DNA of 36,525 nucleotides from a virus. Every line of letters starts with the position of its first letter. Positions within the stretch are counted from its first letter, which is position 1. The notes beneath the pieces are model-generated. The model ran no database searches and had not been told where the DNA came from. It saw nothing but the letters and a program-made list of their open reading frames with translations. Where the stretch lies: IMG/VR virus record IMGVR_UViG_3300037297_000047, positions 1 through 36,525 of that record; one strand, written 5' to 3'. The position numbers were made by a program, and so were the translations under genes. Positions 1 to 6,216 of the stretch are shown piece after piece.

Positions 1-84
1 TTCGTTTTTTTCAATATTTATTAGCTCTTTGTTTACCCCAAGCAAAGCTGGAATTATTTTTTCTATTGTTTCACTAGTTTTCAT
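1..84 (-). CDS. ERF-family protein, N-terminal fragment at window edge
   Basis: These bases repeat the first 28 codons of the ERF gene at 35676-36377. The reading frame runs off the left edge of the window because the circular genome was cut here. It is the same gene seen again, not a second one. The last 11 bases overlap the stop end of the HNH gene. Confidence 0.8.
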   Translation of the reverse strand, partial: MKTSETIEKIIPALLGVNKELINIEKNE

Positions 85-232
85 TACTTACCTCTTTTAT
101 TTCTTTTTCATAAATTAGATCAATAAGCTGGTCTCGCTCTACAGGTTTAAAAAATATGTTAAAATAGTCATTGCATTTATCACAACTTGTAACCAAATTG
201 CGTTCGTCATGAATGATTTTATATATTTCCTG
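1..232. repeat. Terminal direct repeat, left copy
   Basis: Bases 1-127 are identical to 36294-36420. Bases 128-232 match 36421-36525 with about nine substitutions. This is the overlap expected when a circular or circularly permuted phage genome is assembled as a linear contig, with a strain variant at the far end. The unique genome is then about 36,293 bp. Confidence 0.9.
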
Positions 233-418
233 CTTTGTTAACTCTCTTTTATATTTTCTCAAAACATAATTGTGTATGTGTTTCACAGTACTGTTTTTTT
301 TTGAACTTTTGTTCCCTTGTTTAATCCTATGTGCAGCCTGCAAATTTAATCCCAGTTTGCCACACTTTTGACATTGAAAACCATCCCGCGCCAATATTTC
401 ATATTTTGTCAGTACCAT
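74..418 (-). CDS. HNH-type endonuclease-like protein
   Basis: A 114-residue protein. After a short N-terminal helix it has a CQKC knuckle, an AAH segment that fits the first metal-site histidine, then DERNLVTSCDKCN, the typical second half of an HNH fold (asparagine followed by a CxxC knuckle). I start it at the ATG preceded by GGAGGTACAAT; an upstream start would add 12 residues with no good ribosome site. It overlaps the 3' end of the gene at 399-584 and the start of ERF. The role may be packaging, recombination or homing-like DNA cleavage. A variant C-terminal half sits at the right end of the window. Confidence 0.7.
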   Translation of the reverse strand: MVLTKYEILARDGFQCQKCGKLGLNLQAAHRIKQGNKSSKKNSTVKHIHNYVLRKYKRELTKQEIYKIIHDERNLVTSCDKCNDYFNIFFKPVERDQLIDLIYEKEIKEVSNEN

Positions 419-584
419 ATTGTACCTCCAGGTCTTCCACGTCTGCCCACTCATACCATTTCACGTTTTGAACACACATCAAAAGACATCTGTTGCTTTC
501 ACTAGCTATTTTGATTACTTCATATGAAACAGGGTTTTTCTGTCTTTTATCACTTTTGAATATTACTTTGTCTTTTATCTTCAT
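399..584 (-). CDS. Small hypothetical protein, SH3-like barrel
   Basis: 61 residues. The alternation of short beta stretches (KVIFKS, SYEVIKIA, CLLMCV, WADVEDLEV) resembles the small SH3-like barrels common in phage accessory operons. I recognise no family. It overlaps the stop of the upstream gene by 4 bases (581-584) and its own end overlaps the HNH start by 20 bases, so the three are probably translationally coupled. Confidence 0.6.
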   Translation of the reverse strand: MKIKDKVIFKSDKRQKNPVSYEVIKIASESNRCLLMCVQNVKWYEWADVEDLEVQYGTDKI

Positions 585-1075
585 AATCCCATCATCTCCC
601 TATATTTTTGGGCTTCATTATCACTAATATGCCCTGCATAATCTATAAACAGTCTTTTTTCAAGATTCATTGCATATTGCTTAGCTTCAGATTGAGTTAA
701 TTTAGACAAAGATTTTATATATCCTTTATATACTATTTGTCCGCTTGCTTCAGCATAATCTATTATGCATTTGCCAATATGTTTTTTTGGTATTTCGTCT
801 ATGCTATCAATATAAGTATAAAGAAATTCTCTTTTTAATTCAAAATGCATTTTTTGAATGCTAAACTCACCTGCTGCTTTGCATATATCAGGGTACAAAT
901 AACCCCATACGTATTTAAAAAAACCATGTTGCGCCCTGTCCACGACCTTGACACTTACTTCTACATTTTTTTTGTTATTTTTTGAAATAAAATCGCAAAG
1001 ATCATTTGTCCATGCCGCCTGATATTCATGGTATATGTGGCCATCTTCTATTTTGCCTACTGAACTGATTTTCAT
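581..1075 (-). CDS. NinB-like recombination-associated protein (tentative)
   Basis: 164 residues, preceded by AGGTGATCAA. The layout (a basic VKVVDRAQHGFFKYVWG segment, a helical middle and a C-terminal KSLSKLTQSEAKQYAMNLEKR segment) resembles NinB-like phage proteins, which bind single-stranded DNA and assist homologous recombination. The SLSKLT...YAMNLEK block matches the position of the conserved STSKLT...Y...I segment I know from this family. It is one gene away from HNH and ERF on the circular map, which fits. The assignment is by pattern only. Confidence 0.5.
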   Translation of the reverse strand: MKISSVGKIEDGHIYHEYQAAWTNDLCDFISKNNKKNVEVSVKVVDRAQHGFFKYVWGYLYPDICKAAGEFSIQKMHFELKREFLYTYIDSIDEIPKKHIGKCIIDYAEASGQIVYKGYIKSLSKLTQSEAKQYAMNLEKRLFIDYAGHISDNEAQKYREMMGL

Positions 1076-1257
1076 TTGATCACCTGAACCAATTCGTTTT
1101 TTTCATTTAAAATCAATCTACATGCATCTTTGCAACATTCGTTGTCTTGTTGCAAAGAATTTCCATAATATAAATCTGTCACGTCAATTTCTTTGCAACA
1201 AGGAAGACAAGCTATGTACACTTTTTTTATTTTAATATTTTCTATTATAGTTTTCAT
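1072..1257 (-). CDS. Small cysteine-rich protein
   Basis: 61 residues starting at the ATG after GTGGGGGC. It has CLPCC near the N-terminus and ECCKDAC in the middle, six cysteines in all, suggesting a small zinc- or other metal-binding fold. The function is unknown. Its stop overlaps the next gene's ATG (ATGA), and its ATG overlaps the stop of the GTG-started gene upstream. Confidence 0.65.
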   Translation of the reverse strand: MKTIIENIKIKKVYIACLPCCKEIDVTDLYYGNSLQQDNECCKDACRLILNEKNELVQVIK

Positions 1258-1412
1258 TGATTGCCCCCACAAAGATATTCTTCAAGTATCCATTTTATTT
1301 TTTTTTCTATAGTTTGCTTGTTATTTTCCCAATCTTTACAAAACCCTTGAGCGTCATATTTTTTTATTTTTTCAAGCAACTCTTTTTCTTGTATTTCTAT
1401 ATTATATGTCAC
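1254..1412 (-). CDS. Hypothetical protein, 52 aa, GTG start
   Basis: Short reading frame with a strong GGAGGTAAGGTA ribosome site before GTG. The protein is charged and helical (IEIQEKELLEKIKKYDAQG, then WENNKQTIEKKIKWILEEY) and ends CGGNQ. Its TGA overlaps the ATG of the next gene and its GTG overlaps the TAG of the previous one, the spacing expected in a coupled operon. No family recognised. Confidence 0.65.
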   Translation of the reverse strand: MTYNIEIQEKELLEKIKKYDAQGFCKDWENNKQTIEKKIKWILEEYLCGGNQ

Positions 1413-1579
1413 TACCTTACCTCCACAATTTCTACAAAAACTTCTTCTTCAACAACTTCTTTTTTTTCTTTTGATTGAACACTTTTTTTTAAGTCATAAA
1501 GCATTCCTTTTTTTCTAGGGTATCCGTCAAAATATTCTTTTTTGTTTAATAGATTGCTATTGTCTTTTGCATGTCTCAT
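1412..1579 (-). CDS. Hypothetical protein, 55 aa
   Basis: Starts at ATG after GGAGGGTAAA. It is basic in the first two thirds (DGYPRKKGMLYDLKK) and strongly acidic near the end (EKKEVVEEEVFVEIVEV). It is the first gene downstream of the promoter-like element at 1678-1683 and the leader hairpin at 1598-1626. Function unknown. Confidence 0.65.
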   Translation of the reverse strand: MRHAKDNSNLLNKKEYFDGYPRKKGMLYDLKKSVQSKEKKEVVEEEVFVEIVEVR

Positions 1580-1597
1580 TTTACCCTCCAAAAGATG

Positions 1598-1626
1598 CCC
1601 CGTCTTTTATTTCTACTTTGACGGGG
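1598..1626 (-). other. Leader hairpin
   Basis: A perfect 7-bp stem (CCCCGTC with GACGGGG, 15-base loop) between the promoter element at 1678-1683 and the ribosome site of the gene at 1412-1579. On the minus strand it is followed by CATCTTTT, not a clean U-tract. It may be a weak terminator, attenuator or RNA-stabilising stem. Confidence 0.45.
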
Positions 1627-1677
1627 ACTTACTCTTTGATTGACCTTTCTATATCAATATAACCATGTATCTTATAA

Positions 1678-1683
1678 TGTCAA
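1678..1683 (-). promoter_or_regulatory. Conserved ACTACTTGACA element (-35-like)
   Basis: Minus-strand AAAAACTACTTGACA. TATATT follows after 16 bases and could be a -10 box. The same extended motif precedes the genes starting at 5858 and 34518. It heads the 1.6-0 kb gene group. Confidence 0.55.
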
Positions 1684-1690
1684 GTAGTTT

Positions 1691-2200
1691 TTATATTTTA
1701 TTACAATAATCTAGAAAATCTTCAAATAATATGCTTTTGAACATTTTCTTGTATCCAGGTATAGCTAGCTCAATTTTTTCTTCGACTGATTCTTTGCTCA
1801 AATAGTCTCTATATTCAAACATTGCTATTAGCTCATCTATCTCTATTATTATCAGTTCATTTATTTTGTAGGGTATTCGGATATTGATAAAATAGAACGC
1901 CGGGTTGCCCGTGGTGTCTTTGAAGCTCTTCAGTTCTTTAATCTGGTGATATTCAGTAAAGGGAATATCTTGTTTTTTTTCTTTTGTGTTTGCAAAAAAC
2001 TTTTTATTTATTCTTCCTATTTTTTTCAATATTTTGCATTCAATCAAGATAGGGTTTTGATCAATTGCGATTAAGTCACAAGGTTTAGGCGGTATAAAGC
2101 GAGTCTCTGCTGTTTTTATGGAGTCTGGTATTTTGTAGCACCACCATCCGTAGTCTTCAAAAGTGTTTATCACTTCTCTATGGAATTGACTTTCTTTCAT
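1691..2200 (-). CDS. PD-(D/E)XK nuclease, Holliday-junction-resolvase/RecU-like
   Basis: 169 residues, start after AAAAGGA. The order of elements fits the family: an N-terminal glutamine/glutamate helix (ESQFHREVINTFE), a WWCYKIPDS strand, then PCDLIAI (metal-binding Asp) and PILIECK (E-x-K catalytic core), followed by a HQIKEL helix and a FYFINIRI strand. Related phage proteins resolve branched DNA before packaging or act as penicillin-binding-protein-related factor A/RecU types. The fold call is good; the exact activity is inferred. Confidence 0.65.
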   Translation of the reverse strand: MKESQFHREVINTFEDYGWWCYKIPDSIKTAETRFIPPKPCDLIAIDQNPILIECKILKKIGRINKKFFANTKEKKQDIPFTEYHQIKELKSFKDTTGNPAFYFINIRIPYKINELIIIEIDELIAMFEYRDYLSKESVEEKIELAIPGYKKMFKSILFEDFLDYCNKI

Positions 2201-2221
2201 AAAAAATCCTTTTACTTATAT

Positions 2222-2296
2222 TTATCTGTTGAAATAAAAAAAAGCTACGACCATTATCATGAAACATACTATTTCTACAATTTTAACTATTTCCAT
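2222..2296 (-). CDS. Tiny single-helix membrane peptide, 24 aa
   Basis: GGAAGGCAAG precedes the ATG. After a short amphipathic start (MEIVKIVEI) the rest is hydrophobic (VCFMIMVVAFFYF) and ends NR. It overlaps the 3' end of the gene at 2283-2585 and lies just upstream of the nuclease gene. It is one of several such peptides in this genome. Function unknown. Confidence 0.5.
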   Translation of the reverse strand: MEIVKIVEIVCFMIMVVAFFYFNR

Positions 2297-2585
2297 CTTG
2301 CCTTCCATTTTTTATTTTTTCTTCCATATCTTTTATCGCTTGATTATACCCATTATTATATATGTACTTGCCCAACTTGTTTTGGCCTCTACCATATCCA
2401 TACATATAGCCTTGAGAAAAGAAATAATAAAAATCTTCTGCATAATTTTTAAGTAAATCTTTCGTCAAAGTATCCATACTAATTGCTTCTACAAACAAAT
2501 CAAAACTAGCCTTAATTATTTCTTCTTTTACTGCCATATAAGTATTATATTGATTATTGCCTTTTAAGGTTTTATTTCTTTTCAT
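2283..2585 (-). CDS. Hypothetical protein, 100 aa
   Basis: Starts at ATG after GGGGTGTGTATT. Helical, with a YYFFSQGYMYGYGRGQNKLG segment and a charged C-terminus. No family recognised. Its start overlaps the TGA of the tiny membrane peptide at 2582-2662. Confidence 0.6.
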   Translation of the reverse strand: MKRNKTLKGNNQYNTYMAVKEEIIKASFDLFVEAISMDTLTKDLLKNYAEDFYYFFSQGYMYGYGRGQNKLGKYIYNNGYNQAIKDMEEKIKNGRQDGNS

Positions 2586-2662
2586 AATACACACCCCAGT
2601 ATCTTAGAAATTACTAAATAAATTGTTGCGCACACAATAAGCGTGCCCTTAATTGTTATCAT
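2582..2662 (-). CDS. Tiny single-helix membrane peptide, 26 aa
   Basis: Frame MITIKGTLIVCATIYLV followed by ISKILGCVL. Its ATG lies inside the end of the upstream gene and its TGA overlaps the ATG of the downstream gene, so it fills an otherwise empty 60-base gap exactly. No strong Shine-Dalgarno is visible, so translation would depend on coupling. Confidence 0.4.
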   Translation of the reverse strand: MITIKGTLIVCATIYLVISKILGCVL

Positions 2663-2840
2663 CAGATTCATATTTATCACATATGCCCAAATAATCTATA
2701 GGATACCAGTGAGGAATTTTAACAACGTCGCACGTTGAAGAATCATCATAGTAAAAGGTTAAATGCTTACAATTCCAACAACATTTTACTTCATGCCTTA
2801 TTCTATATTTTGCCTCTTTATAATCAATCATTTTGTTCAT
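2649..2840 (-). CDS. Small cysteine-rich protein, zinc-ribbon-like
   Basis: 63 residues from the ATG after GAGAGTGGGTATT. It contains CCWNCKHL in the middle and further cysteines in STCDVV and GICDKY, the layout of small phage CxxC proteins that probably bind zinc. It overlaps the MazG-like gene by 17 bases. Confidence 0.6.
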   Translation of the reverse strand: MNKMIDYKEAKYRIRHEVKCCWNCKHLTFYYDDSSTCDVVKIPHWYPIDYLGICDKYESDDNN

Positions 2841-3144
2841 AATACCCACTCTCTATTCTTTCCAGTGTTCTGTTTATTTTGTATTCTATCATCTCCTTGA
2901 TTCTATCACGCATCATAATGCCCGGATGTACTTCTCCAGGATAATTGCCTAATATTTGTGACAATAGTACAAAGCAATCTACCATTTCTTCTATCACGCA
3001 CCCATCCGGCATTTTTCCCCAAGGTGCTTTTATTCTTGCTTCTGTCAATTCGTGTATTTCTTCCTGTAGTTTATCCATTTGATTTAGTAACCCAAAATGT
3101 TCGAATATCTGCTTAAGCTTTTTATATTGGTCTAGGGTTATCAT
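2824..3144 (-). CDS. MazG-like nucleotide pyrophosphohydrolase
   Basis: 106 residues, start after GGAGATAATGA. The helix pair QMDKLQEEIHELTEA and VIEEMVDCFVLLSQIL carries the acidic EExxE and ExxD residues that bind magnesium in all-alpha NTP pyrophosphohydrolases. The C-terminal EYKINRTLERIESGYY is also typical. Such enzymes hydrolyse (d)NTPs to monophosphates; in phages they may clean nucleotide pools or lower host alarmone. Family good, substrate unknown. Confidence 0.75.
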   Translation of the reverse strand: MITLDQYKKLKQIFEHFGLLNQMDKLQEEIHELTEARIKAPWGKMPDGCVIEEMVDCFVLLSQILGNYPGEVHPGIMMRDRIKEMIEYKINRTLERIESGYYEQND

Positions 3145-3364
3145 TCATTATCTCCTCTATGCTCTTACCTGTTGCTTTTTCTATTATTTCAAAAACTTTG
3201 AACCATTCTTTAATATCTTTTTTCATCTCTTTGCAAACTTTTTCATCACTCAATGCAGCAGACAACCATTTTCCTATGCCAGAAAACTGTATAATTAAAG
3301 CTTCCAACATCTCTTTGTTTATCTCTTCTAACTCTTCTATTCTTTGTTGTTTTAATTTACTCAT
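3122..3364 (-). CDS. Hypothetical helical protein, 80 aa
   Basis: Charged helical N-terminus (KQQRIEELEEINKEMLEAL), then an IEKATGKSIEEIMNDNPRPI tail. Overlaps the start of the MazG-like gene by 23 bases. No family recognised. Confidence 0.55.
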   Translation of the reverse strand: MSKLKQQRIEELEEINKEMLEALIIQFSGIGKWLSAALSDEKVCKEMKKDIKEWFKVFEIIEKATGKSIEEIMNDNPRPI

Positions 3365-3367
3365 AAT

Positions 3368-3535
3368 TTAACTCTTTTTTATGCTGCTAATTTTTTTCAA
3401 ATTTTTTTTAAAATCTTTAATCAAAACCTTAAATATTTTAAAATTTTTTCTTTGCATTTTATGCATTTTTCTTTTTAAAAACTCTATATTTTTATCATAT
3501 TTGTTTAGCCTTATAATTTCCGAAATTATTTTCAT
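3368..3535 (-). CDS. Very basic 55-aa protein
   Basis: Starts at ATG after AAAAGGTAAAAT, immediately after the stop of the gene at 3539-3748. About 20 of 55 residues are lysine or arginine (for example RKMHKMQRKNFKIFK and DFKKNLKK), suggesting a nucleic-acid-binding or membrane-active helix. The composition is extremely A-rich. Confidence 0.55.
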   Translation of the reverse strand: MKIISEIIRLNKYDKNIEFLKRKMHKMQRKNFKIFKVLIKDFKKNLKKISSIKKS

Positions 3536-3538
3536 ATT

Positions 3539-3748
3539 TTACCTTTTCTTTATTTCTTGAATTATATCTGTTTCTAGTTTCTCAAGTGCCATATTAAAAG
3601 CATGATCTAGTTTCTCAAGTTCCATATTAAAAGCATGATTTAGTTCCCTAGTGTTTTGCTCTGTTTTATATACCCACATTAAAGTTGTAAGAAGCGTTCC
3701 TATCGCAAAACCTAAAGTCATTCCATCCCAGAAATTTTTTTTATTCAT
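3539..3748 (-). CDS. Membrane-anchored small coiled-coil protein with internal duplication
   Basis: 69 residues from the ATG after GAGGCCTATA. A single transmembrane segment (MTLGFAIGTLLTTLMWVY) is followed by two tandem 11-residue units built on DHAFNMxLEKL. The DNA carries the matching 33-bp tandem repeat at 3574-3639. Topology and function are unknown. It overlaps the upstream stop by 8 bases. Confidence 0.6.
   Translation of the reverse strand: MNKKNFWDGMTLGFAIGTLLTTLMWVYKTEQNTRELNHAFNMELEKLDHAFNMALEKLETDIIQEIKKR
3574..3639. repeat. 33-bp tandem repeat, two copies
   Basis: Two adjacent 33-bp units (3574-3606, 3607-3639) that differ at a few bases. They encode two 11-residue coiled-coil units in frame. 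The copy number could change by slippage without breaking the gene. Confidence 0.8.
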
Positions 3749-3962
3749 TATAGGCCTCAATTTCATCAGGATCTAATCGAGACTCGCATCTTTCATGTTC
3801 ATTTGGTTCTGTTAGATCACTAACCATATATATTTCTTTATAAAAATCTTTTTCTTTGATAACCTCTATCTTTAAAATTTCCCCATATTTCAGAATCTCG
3901 TTATCTTGACCCTCTCTATAGGCAACCTTTTGCCCTAAGTCATATTTAGTTTTTATTATCAT
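3741..3962 (-). CDS. Hypothetical protein, SH3-like barrel, 73 aa
   Basis: Preceded by CAGGTGGGGACAAG. YDLGQKVAYR, YGEILKIEVI and EIYMVSD are beta segments like those of small phage SH3/Tudor-like proteins; the end is acidic. Function unknown. Confidence 0.55.
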   Translation of the reverse strand: MIIKTKYDLGQKVAYREGQDNEILKYGEILKIEVIKEKDFYKEIYMVSDLTEPNEHERCESRLDPDEIEAYNE

Positions 3963-4099
3963 CTTGTCCCCACCTGTTTTTTCATAAATTTCTCTATATT
4001 AGTAAGTTGCATCTCTTCACATATAGTAGCTGTGTTTCTATCATGCTTTTTCTTTAAGTCATAATAGTGTTTAAAAAATTCTGTTATTAGTTTGTCCAT
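3959..4099 (-). CDS. Hypothetical protein, 46 aa
   Basis: ATG follows TTGGGAGTAATTT. The peptide is helical and charged (ITEFFKHYYDLKKKHDRN) and ends KKQVGTR. Its TGA overlaps the next ATG (ATGA). No family recognised. Confidence 0.6.
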   Translation of the reverse strand: MDKLITEFFKHYYDLKKKHDRNTATICEEMQLTNIEKFMKKQVGTR

Positions 4100-4115
4100 A
4101 AATTACTCCCAACAA

Positions 4116-4427
4116 TTAGCCTTTATACAATTTGATTCTATCGTAAGTAGTTTCTGTTATCCACCAAGGAGTACTGATCGTTTCTTTATGCCATAGCCAA
4201 TAAGTATCTCCGTCTATTCTGATTACCTTCCAGGGGTCATGTGGGTTTTTGAAAAAGACAACCCAATCGCCTACTTTGATATTTTCTACTCCACCATATT
4301 CTCTAGTCAATTTACCTTCTTCATTTAAGATGCCTGCATTGACAAAAAACTTCAAAGCCTTGTCTTTGTCTTGTATCAATTCGTCTTTAAGTTTTTCAAT
4401 TAAATCTATTATTTCGCTGTTTTTCAT
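4116..4427 (-). CDS. Hypothetical protein with C-terminal SH3-like domain, 103 aa
   Basis: An N-terminal helical half (IIDLIEKLKDELIQDKDKA) and a C-terminal beta half (VGDWVVFF, PWKVIRIDGDTYWLW, DRIKLY) rich in tryptophan. The second half looks like a KOW/SH3 barrel of unknown binding target. Start after CAAGGTGTAAAT. Confidence 0.6.
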   Translation of the reverse strand: MKNSEIIDLIEKLKDELIQDKDKALKFFVNAGILNEEGKLTREYGGVENIKVGDWVVFFKNPHDPWKVIRIDGDTYWLWHKETISTPWWITETTYDRIKLYKG

Positions 4428-4429
4428 AT

Positions 4430-4678
4430 TTACACCTTGTAGTTTATTGATATATATCTGTAATGAAATAAAAACCCAATTAAATAATAAAAAGTCATTT
4501 CGTTTAAAATAATATGTGCAAAATCCCCTTCTTCTCCGATCAAAACAATTTCGTCTTCAGATATAGCTATAGAAATATTGTTTTCTTTCTCATAAGTTTC
4601 GTACTCATCTTCCAAAAGAGTCATTTCCCAACCGTTTTTATTTAAAAAATCCACAATTTTATTTTTGTATTTGTTCAT
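4430..4678 (-). CDS. Hypothetical acidic protein, 82 aa
   Basis: Short helix followed by beta strands (WEMTLLEDEYETYEKENNI, ISEDEIVLIGEEGDFAHIIL) and an aromatic C-terminus. Overall acidic, so a small inhibitor or DNA-mimic role is possible but unproven. Start after AGGATTAAGCT. Confidence 0.55.
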   Translation of the reverse strand: MNKYKNKIVDFLNKNGWEMTLLEDEYETYEKENNISIAISEDEIVLIGEEGDFAHIILNEMTFYYLIGFLFHYRYISINYKV

Positions 4679-4681
4679 AGC

Positions 4682-5089
4682 TTAATCCTTTATCAACCTT
4701 TTGTTGTTGTTCACTTCATATTCAATATCTTTGAACGCTATTCTCAAATCTTTTGACCCTTCTTGAAAGTGTTTAAAAAATTCCTGAAAAGCAAATGAGC
4801 AATATTTTTCAATATCATTTAGATTTGACAACTTTTCCACATATTCTCTTTTTACTTTTGAAGCTTGTTTCATTTCTTTTTGCATTTTGTTTATTTGGAT
4901 TTTTAACGACTTGTTTGCTGCTAACAATCTAGTTTCTTTTATGCTTCTCTTCGATTCTAAATCTTTCATTGCTTGAGTGAATTGAAAAGCCATTCTTTTT
5001 TCTACAAGTTCACGTTCTTCTTTTCTTTCATCTTTTATTATCTTTTCTGTCACTGTTGAATTTAGTTTTTTTATCAGTTTTTTAATCAT
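4682..5089 (-). CDS. Coiled-coil protein, 135 aa
   Basis: Start at the ATG after GGAGGCGAGTTG, overlapping the upstream TGA. Almost entirely alpha-helical and charged, with heptad-like stretches (TEKIIKDERKEERELVEKRM, LKIQINKMQKEMKQASKVKR). Possibly a structural or regulatory partner of the 201-aa protein with which it is coupled. Confidence 0.6.
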   Translation of the reverse strand: MIKKLIKKLNSTVTEKIIKDERKEERELVEKRMAFQFTQAMKDLESKRSIKETRLLAANKSLKIQINKMQKEMKQASKVKREYVEKLSNLNDIEKYCSFAFQEFFKHFQEGSKDLRIAFKDIEYEVNNNKRLIKD

Positions 5090-5694
5090 CAACTCGCCTC
5101 CTTTCGGACAAACTTGTTTTTGTTCTCTGATTTGATCTTGTTATATATATCCATCTCAGTATATACTTTTTCAGAATATATTGGCTTCCCCTCCTGAAAA
5201 GATACAAGTTCTTGCTCCGCCTTTTTCAGATTTATTTCTTGATTGATTTTTCTTGCTCTTACTCGGTAGTTGGTAATAATAATATCAAATATAAACAAAA
5301 AGAAATTTTCATATGTATTAAGCTCTTGCTCTGTAAAAAACTTTTTCTTTTCTAGTTCTCCATATTTCTTTTTGATTGCTGCAAAATCAAGCATCTCCTC
5401 ATTGCATACAAATCTCACAAATTTATCAGGGTAGAAAATGTCGTTTGTGATCTCTTTTCCACTCTTTACATATCCTTTTTTGACGATATCTTTCAGTTGT
5501 GAAATTACAGGATATTTAGGGACTGCGTTATTGTATCCTTTGTGTCCATTCCTGATCAACATATCAATAGTATCAAGTTGAGTTTCACTATAGCCCTCTT
5601 CTTTGATCCAATCAACAATATCGTCTTCTCTTATTTGACTATGACCATCGGGGAATCTAAGTTGCTGCTTTTCAAGAAATTCTTTGACTTTCAT
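5089..5694 (-). CDS. Hypothetical protein, 201 aa
   Basis: Start after AAAGGGGGAAAA. The N-terminal half is mixed (KVKEFLEKQQLRFPDGHSQI, then a GYSETQLDTIDMLIRNG helix) and the C-terminal half is helical with basic patches. I do not recognise it. Position between the cysteine-rich 55-aa gene and the coiled-coil gene suggests an early function. Confidence 0.6.
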   Translation of the reverse strand: MKVKEFLEKQQLRFPDGHSQIREDDIVDWIKEEGYSETQLDTIDMLIRNGHKGYNNAVPKYPVISQLKDIVKKGYVKSGKEITNDIFYPDKFVRFVCNEEMLDFAAIKKKYGELEKKKFFTEQELNTYENFFLFIFDIIITNYRVRARKINQEINLKKAEQELVSFQEGKPIYSEKVYTEMDIYNKIKSENKNKFVRKEAS

Positions 5695-5858
5695 TTTTCC
5701 CCCTTTGCAGCATCTCTTCCTAAAGCCAACCTCATTTGAAAAGTCATGTGGTCACTCTCCCATTGCTTGCACAATCCTGATCCTTCCTGGTTGTCACACT
5801 TGATTATATGTTTTATACAATTTGCACAACACATCAATGTTTCTTCAGAACCTTTCAT
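5691..5858 (-). CDS. Small cysteine-rich protein, 55 aa
   Basis: ATG follows GAGGTGTGTG. It has CCANC, IKCDNQ and GLCKQW, a CxxC...C...C pattern consistent with a small zinc site, and a WESDHMTFQMR helix. Its TGA overlaps the next ATG. It is the first gene after the promoter element at 5909-5914. Confidence 0.65.
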   Translation of the reverse strand: MKGSEETLMCCANCIKHIIKCDNQEGSGLCKQWESDHMTFQMRLALGRDAAKGEK

Positions 5859-5908
5859 CACACACCTCTTTTAAAATTTTTTATTATAAACACCCATGAC
5901 TCATATAT

Positions 5909-5914
5909 TGTCAA
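5909..5914 (-). promoter_or_regulatory. Conserved ACTACTTGACA element (-35-like)
   Basis: Minus-strand AAAAACTACTTGACAATAT, about 50 bases upstream of the start at 5858. A TATAAT lies 20 bases downstream of TTGACA, longer than ideal spacing. Same family as the elements at 1678 and 34551. Confidence 0.55.
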
Positions 5915-5924
5915 GTAGTTTTTA

Positions 5925-6029
5925 TTATTTATTTTTTTTATTTCTGTAATGCTCTATTATATGATAAAGACATACACCAAATATATAGCCTATTACTGCA
6001 ATAGTTAAGTTTATAGTAATTTCATTCAT
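5925..6029 (-). CDS. Tiny single-helix membrane protein, 34 aa
   Basis: I start it at the ATG after GAGGATAAGCAAG, not the upstream frame start. ITINLTIAVIGYIFGVCLY is a clear transmembrane helix and HHEHYRNKKNK-like basic residues at the end (IIEHYRNKKNK) point to an inside C-terminus. Its ATG overlaps the upstream stop. Confidence 0.6.
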   Translation of the reverse strand: MNEITINLTIAVIGYIFGVCLYHIIEHYRNKKNK

Positions 6030-6216
6030 CTTGCTTATCCTCATCCAAAATAAACTTTGTGTTTCTCCTACAATCTTCACATAAACAAAACTCATATTCA
6101 TAATCACCGGGACACCATTTTTTAGTTTCGGTTAAATATCTAATTACATGCTTATTAGAAATAGAAACAAAATAATAATTTTCCGTTATTTTTACGCTAC
6201 ACCAAAAACACTTCAT
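6022..6216 (-). CDS. Zinc-ribbon-like protein, 64 aa
   Basis: Two cysteine pairs, CFWC at the start and CLCEDC in the second half, flank beta segments (YYFVSISNKHVIRYL), the typical layout of a small zinc ribbon. Acidic C-terminus. Shine-Dalgarno GGAGGCGGG is rather distant from the ATG. Coupled to the replication protein upstream and the membrane peptide downstream. Confidence 0.65.
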   Translation of the reverse strand: MKCFWCSVKITENYYFVSISNKHVIRYLTETKKWCPGDYEYEFCLCEDCRRNTKFILDEDKQDE